Positions 43,395 to 53,084 of a stretch of DNA of 64,000 nt are shown here, one piece after another. The stretch is taken from positions 1 to 64,000 of the forward strand of contig JAJPCT020000016.1 of assembly GCA_021323375.2 (NCBI GenBank). Reading direction: 5' to 3'. The first letter of the stretch is position 1, and the number at the start of each line of letters is the position of its first letter. The notes below the pieces were generated by a model. That model made no database searches. It was not told the origin of the DNA and saw nothing but the letters and a program-made list of their open reading frames with translations. This DNA is from Candidatus Wolframiiraptor gerlachensis. Its GTDB lineage: Archaea > Thermoproteota > Nitrososphaeria_A > Caldarchaeales > Wolframiiraptoraceae. The translations under genes and the position numbers were made by a program.

Positions 43395-44054
43395 TCATTT
43401 GGTGGACCCCTGCTGGAGGGCTTCTTGGAAGAGCGCCTCGAGTTCCGCCGCCTTCTTTTCTAATGCCTTAGCAGCCTCCACCAGAATCCTCCTAGGCGGC
43501 AGAAATCCTATAGACTCGATGTAGAGTATTCTCTCATCTCCTCCGCCAGCTTCGGGCTCATATAGGGTTGCTATGGCGGCCTGCCACTTGGCGTGCTGCC
43601 TCCCCCTCCCAACCCTGACATAGAGCTCGAGCTCGATCTTCTGGCCCGGGCTGAGCTTTACTATCGGAATCCGGGGGCTTACAGGCTTCACGGTGGTCTC
43701 CTCCTCAGGCACTATGTCGCCGCTGTAAACCGTTATCGGCTCATCTTTGGCCTCAGCCCTAAGGACAAATCTCGCTGCACAACGCTCGCATCCAAGCCTC
43801 TTACCACAGCCACACTCCTCCGGGGGCACATAACGATCTATATCCGAGATAAATGGTATCAGCGAGATCCTATGCACCAGCACATCATTTGGCATACTGG
43901 AGCTATTCTCTATTATCAAAACCTCCTCAATCGCCATGGTTGGAACCTCATTAATCGCCATACGCCTAATAGCATTCGCAACCGCTAGGGGAACCCCCGA
44001 CAACAATATTCTAATGCTCTTATTATCCTCCTCCAAAAGCTTGACCGATATCAT
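43395..44054 (-). CDS. rpoD: DNA-directed RNA polymerase subunit D
   Basis: About 219 aa from ATG 44052-44054; the track start at 44105 adds a non-family extension. VPLAVANAIRRMAINEVPTM is the alpha/Rpb3 dimerisation helix, and the C-terminal helix (EAAKALEKKAAELEALFQEA) closes the fold. The domain 3 insertion holds four cysteines in ECGCGKRLGCERCAAR (spacing 1, 5, 2), a compact cluster that could bind zinc or an Fe-S centre as in some archaeal D subunits. It assembles with subunits L, N and P. TATA-like GCTTTTAGC lies near 44087 (minus). Confidence 0.92.
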   Translation of the reverse strand: MISVKLLEEDNKSIRILLSGVPLAVANAIRRMAINEVPTMAIEEVLIIENSSSMPNDVLVHRISLIPFISDIDRYVPPEECGCGKRLGCERCAARFVLRAEAKDEPITVYSGDIVPEEETTVKPVSPRIPIVKLSPGQKIELELYVRVGRGRQHAKWQAAIATLYEPEAGGGDERILYIESIGFLPPRRILVEAAKALEKKAAELEALFQEALQQGSTK

Positions 44055-44112
44055 GAGCCGAGCATCCGGCCTTGAAGGCAGGCTAAAAGCATTTCGCACA
44101 AACACGTAGGAG

Positions 44113-45096
44113 CTATGTTACGTAAAAGCAGGCCACATAATGATCATTTTCAGCCTCCCTTAACTCGGGCTCTTCTCTTCGACAAATCTCCCCTGCGATC
44201 GGGCACCTCGGATGAAATCGACAACCAAGAGGGGGATTAATTGGGTTGGGAACCTCACCCTTTAACTCCACCCTCTTAGGCTCCTTCAATGGTCTTGGAA
44301 CGGGTATCGATGTCAGCAGCGCTTTGGTATAAGGATGGAGCGGGTTTTCAAAGACTAGTTCAGACGGGCCATGCTCAACGATCTTCCCAAGGTACATGAC
44401 CGCTATTCTATCCGCAATATACCTCGCCACTGCAAGGTCATGAGTTATGAATATGTATGTTAAGTTAAACTCCTGCTTAAGCATTAACATGAGGTCTAGA
44501 ATCGAGGCCCGGAGCGAGACATCAATCATCGAGACCGGCTCATCCGCGACGACAAGTTCCGGCTTCAAGACTATTGCACGCGCTATTGCAACCCTCTGCC
44601 TCTGACCCCCGCTAAGCGCTCGTGGATAAACATTATAGAACTTCTCCGGAGGCGTTAAGCCAACCTGCTCCAAAGTCTTCATCACAATGTCCCTAAGCTC
44701 GCTTCCCTGTGCCAATCCATGAATCTTTAATGGATGAGCAACCTGCTCGCCTATAGGCATCCGGGGATTAAGCGAGGCATATGGGTCTTGGAATATTATC
44801 TGCATCTTTCTCCTAAGTCTTCTGAGCTCCTCGCCTCGCAGATCTGTTATATCCATGCCGTTAAAGATAATCCTTCCGGAAGTTGGATCAATAAGCCTGA
44901 CTATTAGGCGGCCGAGGGTGGTTTTTCCACAACCACTCTCCCCAACAAGAGCTAAGGTCTCGCCACGCCAAACAGTTAAGCTTACTCCGTCAACCGCCTT
45001 GACAAACAGCTTCTCCTTAGCTAAAAGCCTCTCTAAGAAGCTCTTCTGAACTGGGAACCACTTACGGATATTTATCAGCCTTAAGATTTCATCCAC
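44113..45096 (-). CDS. Oligopeptide-type ABC transporter ATPase (OppF-like)
   Basis: 327 aa. Walker [10 protein letters not shown], signature [14 protein letters not shown] and Walker [13 protein letters not shown] are intact, and the C-terminal oligopeptide-transporter domain contains [17 protein letters not shown]. It is the last gene of a five-gene operon and overlaps its OppD-like partner by 8 nt. The operon may import peptides, or plant-derived oligosaccharides as many archaeal Opp systems do. Confidence 0.9.
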   Translation of the reverse strand: MDEILRLINIRKWFPVQKSFLERLLAKEKLFVKAVDGVSLTVWRGETLALVGESGCGKTTLGRLIVRLIDPTSGRIIFNGMDITDLRGEELRRLRRKMQIIFQDPYASLNPRMPIGEQVAHPLKIHGLAQGSELRDIVMKTLEQVGLTPPEKFYNVYPRALSGGQRQRVAIARAIVLKPELVVADEPVSMIDVSLRASILDLMLMLKQEFNLTYIFITHDLAVARYIADRIAVMYLGKIVEHGPSELVFENPLHPYTKALLTSIPVPRPLKEPKRVELKGEVPNPINPPLGCRFHPRCPIAGEICRREEPELREAENDHYVACFYVT

Positions 45097-46063
45097 CGCT
45101 CTCTAACCCCCCATTATATAAATGGCATCTAACCATTCTACCATCTAACTCCAGTGGTCTCGGAGGAATGCTTTTGCACATATTCATTACCTTGGGACAT
45201 CTAGGCCAGAATCTGCAACCAGCTGGCGGGTTCATCATGTCTGGCGGGCTTCCGGGAATATAAATCAGCTTGGTTCTAGGCTTTTCAACATTAGGTATAG
45301 ACTCTAATAGAAGTTGAGTGTAAGGATGTAGCGGCTCTTGAGACACCTTCTCTGAGGAGCCCACTTCACATAGCTCACCTGCATACATGACAGCTACCCT
45401 ATCACTTCTCTCGATCACCAGCGCTAGGTCATGGGTTATTAGGAGTATCGCCATTTTCATACTCCTTTTCAGATCAGATAATAAGTCCATTATCCTTGAC
45501 TGAACTATTACATCAAGGGCCGTTGTCGGCTCATCAGCAATTAGTAAATCCGGATTAAGCATAGTCGCCATAGCGATCATCACCCTCTGCCTCATCCCGC
45601 CGCTAAGCTGATGTGGATAATCATCAAATCTATCAGGAGCTATGCCAACACGCTCTAAAGCTCTCAACGCGATCTCCTTAGCCTCTTCCTTATTAACGCG
45701 TGTATGCACTATTATAGTCTCAATAAGTTGATCACCTATTTTACGTAAAGGATCCAAGGAAGTTAGAGGGTCTTGGAAAATCATTCCAATGTGTTTTCCA
45801 CGTATGTTCCTGAGCTCTTTTTCAGGAAGTTTTAGCAAGTCCATTTTTCGAAAAATGATTTCACCATCAACTATCCTACCTGGTGGTGGAATGAGACGCA
45901 CTATTGATAAGCCTAAGCTGGATTTACCGGAGCCAGATTCCCCGACTAATCCGAGGAGCTCGCCCCTACTGATTGAGAGAGATACATTATCAACAGCTCT
46001 AATGACACCCTCCCTAGTGAAGTAGTATGCTTTCAGGTTTCTCATCTTAAGGATCTCTTCCAC
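45089..46063 (-). CDS. Oligopeptide-type ABC transporter ATPase (OppD-like)
   Basis: About 324 aa from GTG 46061-46063, which overlaps the OppC stop as TAGTG and has GGAGGTGAGG before it; the track start at 46174 lies inside the oppC gene. Walker A GESGSGKSS, signature LSGGMRQRVMIAMA, Walker B LLIADEPTTALD and the C-terminal PPAGCRFWPRCPKVMNMC domain are present. It pairs with the OppF-like ATPase to power the transporter. Confidence 0.9.
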   Translation of the reverse strand: MEEILKMRNLKAYYFTREGVIRAVDNVSLSISRGELLGLVGESGSGKSSLGLSIVRLIPPPGRIVDGEIIFRKMDLLKLPEKELRNIRGKHIGMIFQDPLTSLDPLRKIGDQLIETIIVHTRVNKEEAKEIALRALERVGIAPDRFDDYPHQLSGGMRQRVMIAMATMLNPDLLIADEPTTALDVIVQSRIMDLLSDLKRSMKMAILLITHDLALVIERSDRVAVMYAGELCEVGSSEKVSQEPLHPYTQLLLESIPNVEKPRTKLIYIPGSPPDMMNPPAGCRFWPRCPKVMNMCKSIPPRPLELDGRMVRCHLYNGGLESGG

Positions 46064-46917
46064 TAAGTCCTCACCTCCATTGCTTGGAAATATTCCGCTA
46101 CACTTTCGCCAATGAAGGTAAATCCTACAGCCAATATCATTATCATTAAGCCCGGGAACGTTATTAGCCACCAATATCCTGATAGCAAGTATGGGTGACC
46201 GGCTTTTAAGTCAAATCCCCAGTCTGGTGTTGGTGCTGGAACGCTTAGTCCGAAGAAGCTTAAAGCTGCCTCGGTTAGAACAACGTCTGCCACGCTAAGG
46301 GTGAAGACTACAGTGATTATTGAAATCACATTTGGGAAAATATATCTCACGAGAATCGTCATATGATTGGCTCCTATAGCCCTAGCTGCCTCAACATATA
46401 GCTGCTCCTTTATGCTTAACGTTTGTCCTCTCACCATCCTAAAATATGTAGGAACATAAACGATTGCAATTGCTATTGCCGTGTTGATGATCCCGGGCCC
46501 TAACGCCGCCGCCATAGCTATCGCTAGAATCAAGCTAGGGAACGCATAGATGGCATCCATAATCATGCTTAGGATCCTATCTAGTAAGCCGCCGACATAC
46601 CCTGAGATTAAGCCGAGTGGAACTCCTATTAGCATCGAGATTGCTGTTGAAAGCAAGACTACTATAATGATCGTTCTAGCACCATATACTATCCTGCTCC
46701 ACATATCCTGTCCTATCTTGTTTGTCCCAAGAGGATGTTCCCAGCATGGCGGCTGGAAGCCCGGACCCACGGTTCTCGTGGGGTCGTAGGGTGTTAAGAG
46801 TGGAGCAAATATTGCGAGAAATACTACGAACGTTACCATGCCCACGCCAACCCATCCTAAGGTACTCAACTTGACTTTGGGGACAAGCTTCATGAGAATT
46901 GGCCGAAAGGTGTACAT
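46063..46917 (-). CDS. Oligopeptide-type ABC transporter permease (OppC-like)
   Basis: 284 aa with six membrane helices. PLGTNKIGQDMWSRIVYGAR at the N-terminal side and EAARAIGANHMTILVRYIFP, the EAA loop contacting the ATPase, are family signatures. It starts 12 nt after the OppB stop. Confidence 0.9.
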   Translation of the reverse strand: MYTFRPILMKLVPKVKLSTLGWVGVGMVTFVVFLAIFAPLLTPYDPTRTVGPGFQPPCWEHPLGTNKIGQDMWSRIVYGARTIIIVVLLSTAISMLIGVPLGLISGYVGGLLDRILSMIMDAIYAFPSLILAIAMAAALGPGIINTAIAIAIVYVPTYFRMVRGQTLSIKEQLYVEAARAIGANHMTILVRYIFPNVISIITVVFTLSVADVVLTEAALSFFGLSVPAPTPDWGFDLKAGHPYLLSGYWWLITFPGLMIMILAVGFTFIGESVAEYFQAMEVRT

Positions 46918-46929
46918 AGCATCACCTCC

Positions 46930-47955
46930 CTAGTATCTTATCCTCGGATCTATGTACGCGTAGAGTATGTCAACTACTAGGTTGATTAGTGAGATTATTA
47001 TTGCGAAGAATACCACCGTGCCTTGGACTGTCGTATAGTCTCTATATTCTATTCTCTCGAAGAGGAATGTCCCCATACCCGGCCAGCTGAATGTGGTTTC
47101 CGTGAGAATCGCCCCCGTCATTAGGAGGGCGAGCTGAAGCCCCATCATGGTCATTATCGGGATGAATGCGTTCCTGAGGACGTGAATCACGAGCCTATGC
47201 TCTGGTATCCCGCGGGCCCTAGCAGCGATAACAAAATCCTGCCTCATTACCTCCTCAACACTGGTCCTGGCAACTCTGCTAAAGATCCCAGAAATGACAA
47301 GCCCTAGGGTTAGAGATGGAAGGATTATATGCCTCAGGGCACTCACAAAGCTATCCCACCTCCCGGTAAGAATGCTGTCTAAGAGGTAGAGCCCTGTGAT
47401 CATGGGAGGCTCAAGCCCCGGATCTATTCTTCCTCCAACCGGGAGAACTTTAAGCCAAACTGCGAATAGTAGCTGGAACATCATGCCTATCCAAGGTATA
47501 AAGAGCGCATATGTGATCGCGCTATAGATCTTGACTGCGGAGTTTGTCTTTCCACCCTTCCAGCCCCCTAGAGTACCCAATGCCACCCCGAGGATTATGC
47601 TGACCAAAAAGCCCGCTATCGCGAGCTCTATTGTTGCTGGAAGATGTTCCATTATTTCGACCAAGACAGGTCTTTTACCCCAGATCAAAGATCTACCGAA
47701 ATCGCCTCTAAAGAGATTTGCAAGATAGTTGAGGTACTGTATTGGGAGGGGTATCGGATTTCCAGACTCATCAACAAGACCCAAAGCTTTTCTAAGCTCC
47801 AGTACTCTCTCCGGAGGAGCCTTCATCCCGACAATCGCAATGACGGGATCACCGGGCATGACGCGCATGATGAAGAAGACTAAAGAGACCAATAGCAGTA
47901 TCGTCGGTATCACCAGCAAAAGCCTAGCAATTACAAAGACCTTGAGCGACGTCAC
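46930..47955 (-). CDS. Oligopeptide-type ABC transporter permease (OppB-like)
   Basis: About 341 aa with six membrane helices. PGDPVIAIVG, the membrane-proximal LVDESGNPIPLPIQYLNYLANL and the EAA loop RARGIPEHRLVIHVLRNAF are typical. The track starts at 47988; GTG at 47953-47955 gives the usual short N-terminus before the first helix (SLKVFVIARLLLVIPTI), so it is preferred. It follows the binding-protein gene by about 70 nt. Confidence 0.88.
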   Translation of the reverse strand: MTSLKVFVIARLLLVIPTILLLVSLVFFIMRVMPGDPVIAIVGMKAPPERVLELRKALGLVDESGNPIPLPIQYLNYLANLFRGDFGRSLIWGKRPVLVEIMEHLPATIELAIAGFLVSIILGVALGTLGGWKGGKTNSAVKIYSAITYALFIPWIGMMFQLLFAVWLKVLPVGGRIDPGLEPPMITGLYLLDSILTGRWDSFVSALRHIILPSLTLGLVISGIFSRVARTSVEEVMRQDFVIAARARGIPEHRLVIHVLRNAFIPIMTMMGLQLALLMTGAILTETTFSWPGMGTFLFERIEYRDYTTVQGTVVFFAIIISLINLVVDILYAYIDPRIRY

Positions 47956-48026
47956 TTCAGCATCACACCACCTTATGCCCTTATGCAAAGAATGAATTTC
48001 GAATGGAAAAATAAAAGTTTGGGGTG

Positions 48027-49748
48027 TTAAACAAGGGAATAGCTGGCGGCTAAACCGAATTCAAGCTCGGTGGTTCCTGGAATATATCTCATCATACCGG
48101 TCATAATGTTGTTCAAGATCTCCCACGTGAAGAAGTCGTAAGCATTTGCTGGATCCAAATCTGTTACCTTATCGGTAACGCCTATTATAATACGGTCCGC
48201 GATCCTGCCGCCCTCTTCCTTGTAGATTAGCCAGTATCTAAGTAATAGTGTTGGATCTAAAACCACTCCCTTAATACCCTTTCTATAAGCAATTTCCAGC
48301 TTACCTTGAGCAAACGGCACTATTACGGCATCCTCAGCCCAAATGTCTTGGATTCTCTCGTATAATGTGGTCCTCTCCTCAATTGAAGTCTTTGTTCTGG
48401 CCTCGACTAACAGTTTGCCCAGCTCCTCGCTCACATAAGCATTGCCCAGCCATCTACCAGCCTCATTAACAAATGGCGAGGTATAGTCGTCTGGATCAAT
48501 ATAGTCCGGATACCAGCCGTATAAGGAGGCTCCTAGCATTCTATTCCTCGTGTAATCTAGATACGTGGTCCACTCCGCGCTCTTAAGCTCGACTTCAACC
48601 ATTCCGATTTCCTCCCATTGCTGCTTTATCATCGTTGCCACATCAACTTCAGTGTCTCCATAATGTGTCGGCGTATACCATAGCTCTATCTTAAGCTTGT
48701 TAGACGAGCTGTAGCCGGCCTCTTCCAGAAGCTTTCTAGCTAGCTCGAGGTTCCGGTCACCATACTTTTCCTTGAAAGAATCCTTATGACTCCACATGCC
48801 CATAGGCACCATGCTGTAGAGTGGCTCATAGGTTCCGAGATAGACCTTCTCACAGATCGCTTTTCTATCAAGCGCAGCTGCAAGAGCTTTTCTAACTCTT
48901 GGATCGTCAAATGGTGGTATGTGCATATTAAATACTATGTATCTTATGGCTCCTCCCGGTGCTTCGAGAACTTCTATTCCCTCCTTCTTTTTCAAGTCCT
49001 GTATATCGGTTGGTCTAAGAGTTCTCCAAGCAATATCGACTTCACCCGCCTCTAAGGCCATTCTGAGGGCCGTGGCGTCCTTGTAAAACTTCACAATTAC
49101 CTGCTTAGTCTTTGGCATCCCGGCGAACCAGTATGGATTCGATTCTAAAACAAGCTCAACATCTCTTGTCCATTTTATAATCTTATGAGGTCCTGCACCG
49201 CCTGCTGTTTGATCGCTATCAATTTCATCTGGCTTATAAGCAGGATGAACTGGGAAGTATGTCGGAACAGCTAATAGTGCGGGGAAGAATGCAACCGGCT
49301 CCTTTAACGTGAACTTAACGGTATTGTCGTCTAAGGCTTTCCAATCGTCCAAGAAGTCTAGGACGAACCATGCTGGATCACCTTCTATCTTCGCTACCCT
49401 GTCAATAGATCTGACCACATCATGTGCTGTTAATGGTGTTCCATCAGCAAAATAGAGACCTGGCCTAAGCTTTACAATACATTCTTTCCCAACAACAGGT
49501 GGAGGAGCAGTAACGGTTGGTGATACCGTGACTGTTTTCGTTGATATTATTGTTGTTGCGATTGTTTCACGTCTTGTTTCGGTTACTGTGGTTGTTGGAG
49601 CGGTTGCGCTTCCCGCAAAGTAGCCTGCAACGCCTCCAGCAATTCCTGCAACGATGACCCCTGCAGCAACTTTCCCAGCGGTTGATAATGCTTCTCGCCT
49701 AGTTAATTTCCTCCTCTCATTCGCGCCCATGATGCTCTCCTCAACCAT
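48027..49748 (-). CDS. Oligopeptide-type ABC substrate-binding protein, Tat-type anchor
   Basis: 573 aa, SBP_bac_5 family. The N-terminus carries a twin-arginine motif (LTRREAL) and a hydrophobic Ala/Gly/Val helix, then a Thr-rich stalk (TTTVTETRRETIATTI). The remainder has LRPGLYFADGTPLTAHDVV and VRKALAAALDRKAICEKVY, standard for dipeptide/oligosaccharide receptors. It lacks a lipobox Cys. Its leader and stalk are strikingly similar to those of the sugar receptor at 10262. It heads the opp-type operon. The ligand is unknown. Confidence 0.88.
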   Translation of the reverse strand: MVEESIMGANERRKLTRREALSTAGKVAAGVIVAGIAGGVAGYFAGSATAPTTTVTETRRETIATTIISTKTVTVSPTVTAPPPVVGKECIVKLRPGLYFADGTPLTAHDVVRSIDRVAKIEGDPAWFVLDFLDDWKALDDNTVKFTLKEPVAFFPALLAVPTYFPVHPAYKPDEIDSDQTAGGAGPHKIIKWTRDVELVLESNPYWFAGMPKTKQVIVKFYKDATALRMALEAGEVDIAWRTLRPTDIQDLKKKEGIEVLEAPGGAIRYIVFNMHIPPFDDPRVRKALAAALDRKAICEKVYLGTYEPLYSMVPMGMWSHKDSFKEKYGDRNLELARKLLEEAGYSSSNKLKIELWYTPTHYGDTEVDVATMIKQQWEEIGMVEVELKSAEWTTYLDYTRNRMLGASLYGWYPDYIDPDDYTSPFVNEAGRWLGNAYVSEELGKLLVEARTKTSIEERTTLYERIQDIWAEDAVIVPFAQGKLEIAYRKGIKGVVLDPTLLLRYWLIYKEEGGRIADRIIIGVTDKVTDLDPANAYDFFTWEILNNIMTGMMRYIPGTTELEFGLAASYSLV

Positions 49749-49881
49749 GTTTTTATCAAGTTATTTTTTGGGCTTCTACTGTCTGATAAACTTTATCCTA
49801 CTCTCCCCACGCGCCCCTTATACACTAAAATCGAATGAACTCTTCAAAGGCTATATTCTCCTACGAAGATATAACTATCTG

Positions 49882-50421
49882 ATGCTTAGGGTTGGTGGCT
49901 CAGTTATTGAGCTTGTTAAGGGTGATATCACGGAACTTGAGGTTGATGCCATTGTTAATGCTGCTAACTCGAGCCTTAAGATGGGTGGCGGTGTTGCTGG
50001 AGCCATCCTAAGGAAAGGTGGATGGAGCATTCAGGAGGAATGTGATAGGATTGGATACTGCCCGGTTGGTGGGGCCGTGATCACGGGCGCTGGAAGGCTT
50101 AAGGTGAGATACGTGATCCATGCGGTTGGCCCGAGGATGGGCGAGGGCGATGAGGATAATAAGCTCCGCAACGCAACCCTAAACTCCCTAAAGCTCGCGG
50201 AGCAGCATAATGTCAGGAGCATAGCATTCCCCGCGATCTCAACCGGGATATTTGGCTTCCCGAAAGATAGATGCGCGAAGATAATGCTGAGGACGGCGGT
50301 GGAGTATCTCCAGAAGGGCAGCAGGATCGAAAGGGTCATCTTCTGCCTCTATGACGATGAAACCTATAGGATATTCGAAGAGGAGCTTGAGAGGATAAAG
50401 AGGGAGCTCGGACAGGCTTAG
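49882..50421 (+). CDS. Macrodomain protein
   Basis: About 179 aa from ATG 49882; the track start at 49654 extends into the opp binding-protein gene. VDAIVNAANSSLKMGGGVAG, YVIHAVGPR and IAFPAISTGIFGFPKDRCAK are the ADP-ribose-binding motifs of the MacroD/O-acetyl-ADP-ribose deacetylase group. It probably removes ADP-ribose from proteins or hydrolyses O-acetyl-ADP-ribose. TATA-like GCTATATTC lies near 49850. Confidence 0.9.
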   Translation: MLRVGGSVIELVKGDITELEVDAIVNAANSSLKMGGGVAGAILRKGGWSIQEECDRIGYCPVGGAVITGAGRLKVRYVIHAVGPRMGEGDEDNKLRNATLNSLKLAEQHNVRSIAFPAISTGIFGFPKDRCAKIMLRTAVEYLQKGSRIERVIFCLYDDETYRIFEEELERIKRELGQA

Positions 50422-50439
50422 TGGTGCTGTATCATCTCT

Positions 50440-51270
50440 TCAGGTGATGTATAGTGGACCTCCATGTTGCTCATCATACATCCTTTCGATCTCCTCGACT
50501 ATTCTCCTCAGATCCGCGTTCTCCTCCATGGCCTTGCTCATTGCCTGCTTGAGCGAGTCGGCCATCATCTTAAGCTCGCTAAGATCTACAATTATCCTCA
50601 TCAACTCGGTGAGTTTCATGGCTAGATGATAGGCGGCTATCGCGTTCGGATGCTGCATATAGGCTGGTGTATGAGCCCAGAGGCCCACGGCCTCGACCCC
50701 TACCTCCCTCGCCCTCAACATGAGATAACTATGGATGCTTGCCGGCCCACTGTACTCCGTTAGATCCAGCCCGGATAGCTTCATCTCGGCCCTCAAATGC
50801 TCCATGTTCACGACCGCGGAGATCTTCGTCCTGCGGGTATGTGGAACCTGATCCAAGACACCGCCCACGAGATACATCCTCTTAGCGGATAACATGCTGC
50901 AGAGATTTAGTATTAGGTTGGAGAACTCCCTCCAGCGGAGGCCTGGCTCCACGCCACTAAATATCACGAGAGACGCATCCTGTTCCTCATCCATCCAATA
51001 GTATATCGCGGCTCCAGGCATCTGAAGCCTCTCGATCAGCGCACCCCTTATCTCAACAAATGGTCTGCTTGTCGTCAAGTCATGAATCTCGGAGTAATCG
51101 ATCTCCATGATCTTCTCAGCGTCGAGCGCCCTAGCGAAGTACTCGACAGTGAGTGAGGCGACCCTGCCGGCATCGGGCCAGCCGCTAAAGCCGAGCAGCA
51201 TGTAACGCTTCTCAGCAGATCTTCCACTCTTCACCTTATTCTCGACCTCTCGGGGGATTTCTAGGAACAT
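50440..51270 (-). CDS. PAC2-family (proteasome assembly chaperone-like) protein
   Basis: About 276 aa. GFSGWPDAGRVASLTVEYFA and MYLVGGVLDQVPHTR followed by VGLWAHTPAYMQHPNAIAAY match archaeal PAC2/DUF75 proteins, ATP-grasp neighbours related to eukaryotic proteasome assembly chaperones. The C-terminal 60 residues form a charged coiled-coil-like helix. ATG 51268-51270 is a likelier start than 51291. The archaeal role is unproved. Confidence 0.8.
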   Translation of the reverse strand: MFLEIPREVENKVKSGRSAEKRYMLLGFSGWPDAGRVASLTVEYFARALDAEKIMEIDYSEIHDLTTSRPFVEIRGALIERLQMPGAAIYYWMDEEQDASLVIFSGVEPGLRWREFSNLILNLCSMLSAKRMYLVGGVLDQVPHTRRTKISAVVNMEHLRAEMKLSGLDLTEYSGPASIHSYLMLRAREVGVEAVGLWAHTPAYMQHPNAIAAYHLAMKLTELMRIIVDLSELKMMADSLKQAMSKAMEENADLRRIVEEIERMYDEQHGGPLYIT

Positions 51271-51375
51271 TAGGACACCTGACGCGAACATGGGCTTCGG
51301 GGGATTTGAGGGTATCGGTCGCTGAGCACCCGCTTAAATCCTCCGATGATAATCGGCTATAGGGTGCTTGATAGT

Positions 51376-51882
51376 ATGGAGATCCGATTACAGCCTATAG
51401 GATATGTGGAGACTGACTATAGCGATGAGGAGATTTCAGAGGCATGGCCCCATGGTGTCGAGGGCAGAATCATAATCTATCCGAGGTTCTCTAATGGGCT
51501 CATGGACTTGGAGGGCTTCTCCCATATAATAGTCATTGCTTGGCTTCATAAGATCCCGGAGGAGGCTAGGATGACCCTCAAGGTCAGGTTCAAGAGGCTG
51601 ATCAGGCTGGGGCTAAGCATAGAGGAGGTTCCGGAGGTTGGGGTCTTCTGCTCCGACTCGCCGCATAGACCCAACCCGATGGCATCAACAATATTAAGGC
51701 TCAAGAAGGTTTATGGAAATGTGCTCCAAGTCTCGGGGCTCGACTTCCATAATGGGACACCGATACTGGATCTAGGAGCCTATACCCCATCATATTCTAT
51801 AGAGGGCTATATATTGCCGGACTGGTATACTGGATTGCTAGAGAAGCTTAGAGGAATTGGAATAAGTTGGGATAAGCTTTGA
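51376..51882 (+). CDS. trmO: tRNA (N6-threonylcarbamoyladenosine37-N6)-methyltransferase, TrmO/TsaA family
   Basis: About 168 aa. LQPIGYVETDYSDEE at the start, FSHIIVIAWLH, and the conserved VFCSDSPHRPNPMASTILRL (substrate/SAM region) identify the UPF0066/TrmO fold, a SAM-dependent enzyme methylating t6A37 in tRNA. ATG 51376 is preferred because the family starts just before 'IGYV'; the track begins at 51346. Confidence 0.85.
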   Translation: MEIRLQPIGYVETDYSDEEISEAWPHGVEGRIIIYPRFSNGLMDLEGFSHIIVIAWLHKIPEEARMTLKVRFKRLIRLGLSIEEVPEVGVFCSDSPHRPNPMASTILRLKKVYGNVLQVSGLDFHNGTPILDLGAYTPSYSIEGYILPDWYTGLLEKLRGIGISWDKL

Positions 51883-51969
51883 GAAGGGGGCTCCACAGCC
51901 ACCGCGTTCACTTGAAACATACCTTGAGCATTAATGTGGTTTTCTTCATAAAGGTGTCATAATTAGGAT

Positions 51970-52998
51970 GTGGGTTTAAGGTTAATAGGAGGCGTGCCGC
52001 GACTCCCGAATGGTATGGCCGAGGTTTCCCGAGCTTCTTCACAGGGGGTTAGAATCTCGCTGCTGAAGCTTAGGCTCTCAATGATAGGCGTATGGGCGCT
52101 TATAACAGGCCTAGCAACGCTCATCATTACGGCCATCTTGCTTTATCTTGGGTTCCCGATAATCGGCATTTACGGGATACTTGGGTTCGTCGTCGCGTTA
52201 CATTTCTTCCAGTGGCTTATAGGCCCTTATATCGTCAACGCGATTTACCGGGTGAGGGAGCTTAGGCCCGGCGAGTATCCATGGCTGCGTGAGGCGGTTG
52301 AGAGAATCTCGGCGAGAAGCGGCTTAAAGCCTCCGAAGATCATGATAGCCGAGATAGATATACCGAATGCATTCGCCTATGGGAGCCCATTGACGGGGAA
52401 TATGGTCGCCGTTACTAGGGGCTTGTTAAGAACCCTAGAGCCGGAGGAGGTTGAGGCCGTGATAGGCCATGAGCTGGGCCACCTAAAGCACCGGGACATG
52501 GTGGTCATGATGATGATCAGCCTCATACCCGCCCTTATCTATTACATCGGATACACATTATACGTTTCCGGCTGGCTTGGTGGAGGCCGGAGCAGGGAAG
52601 GTGGTGGAAGCGGCTTCGCTATCCTGATAGGGATGTTGCTGATAGCCCTTAGCTTCATCTTCAACCTCTTCGTCTATTACATGAGTAGGCTTAGGGAGTA
52701 TTATGCGGACTCGCATGCCGCCCTCAACGTGGAGAATGGCGCCAAGAGACTCCAGAGAGGGCTCGTCAAGATAATGGCCGTATCCGGCAGAATCCCGAGA
52801 TCCATCAGGAGCAGACATGACCAGCTCAAGATGTTCTTCATCTCAGATCCAGACGTTACCATAAAGGCTTATGGCGACATCGACACGTTGATAGAGGAGA
52901 TTAAGAGGGAGAAGCCGAGTATGATCCTAGAGCTATTCAGCACCCATCCACATCCCGCGAAGAGGCTGAGGTTCTTGGATCAATTCATAACCGCGTGA
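51970..52998 (+). CDS. htpX: HtpX-like membrane zinc metalloprotease
   Basis: 342 aa, M48B family. Two N-terminal helices (about residues 38-90), then the zinc motif VIGHELGHLKHRDM, two further membrane segments (about residues 180-230) and EYYADSHAA carrying the third ligand Glu. STHPHPAKRLRFL closes the domain. It degrades damaged membrane proteins. The start is GTG 51970; an internal ATG (about residue 16) is possible. Confidence 0.9.
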   Translation: MGLRLIGGVPRLPNGMAEVSRASSQGVRISLLKLRLSMIGVWALITGLATLIITAILLYLGFPIIGIYGILGFVVALHFFQWLIGPYIVNAIYRVRELRPGEYPWLREAVERISARSGLKPPKIMIAEIDIPNAFAYGSPLTGNMVAVTRGLLRTLEPEEVEAVIGHELGHLKHRDMVVMMMISLIPALIYYIGYTLYVSGWLGGGRSREGGGSGFAILIGMLLIALSFIFNLFVYYMSRLREYYADSHAALNVENGAKRLQRGLVKIMAVSGRIPRSIRSRHDQLKMFFISDPDVTIKAYGDIDTLIEEIKREKPSMILELFSTHPHPAKRLRFLDQFITA

Positions 52999-53084
52999 AA
53001 TCTTGGCGAAAAGTTTATCCCTCAACACATATTTTTCAGGCAATTGAAGAGGGGCTGGAGGCGGTTGCTGGAGGCTGGATCTGC

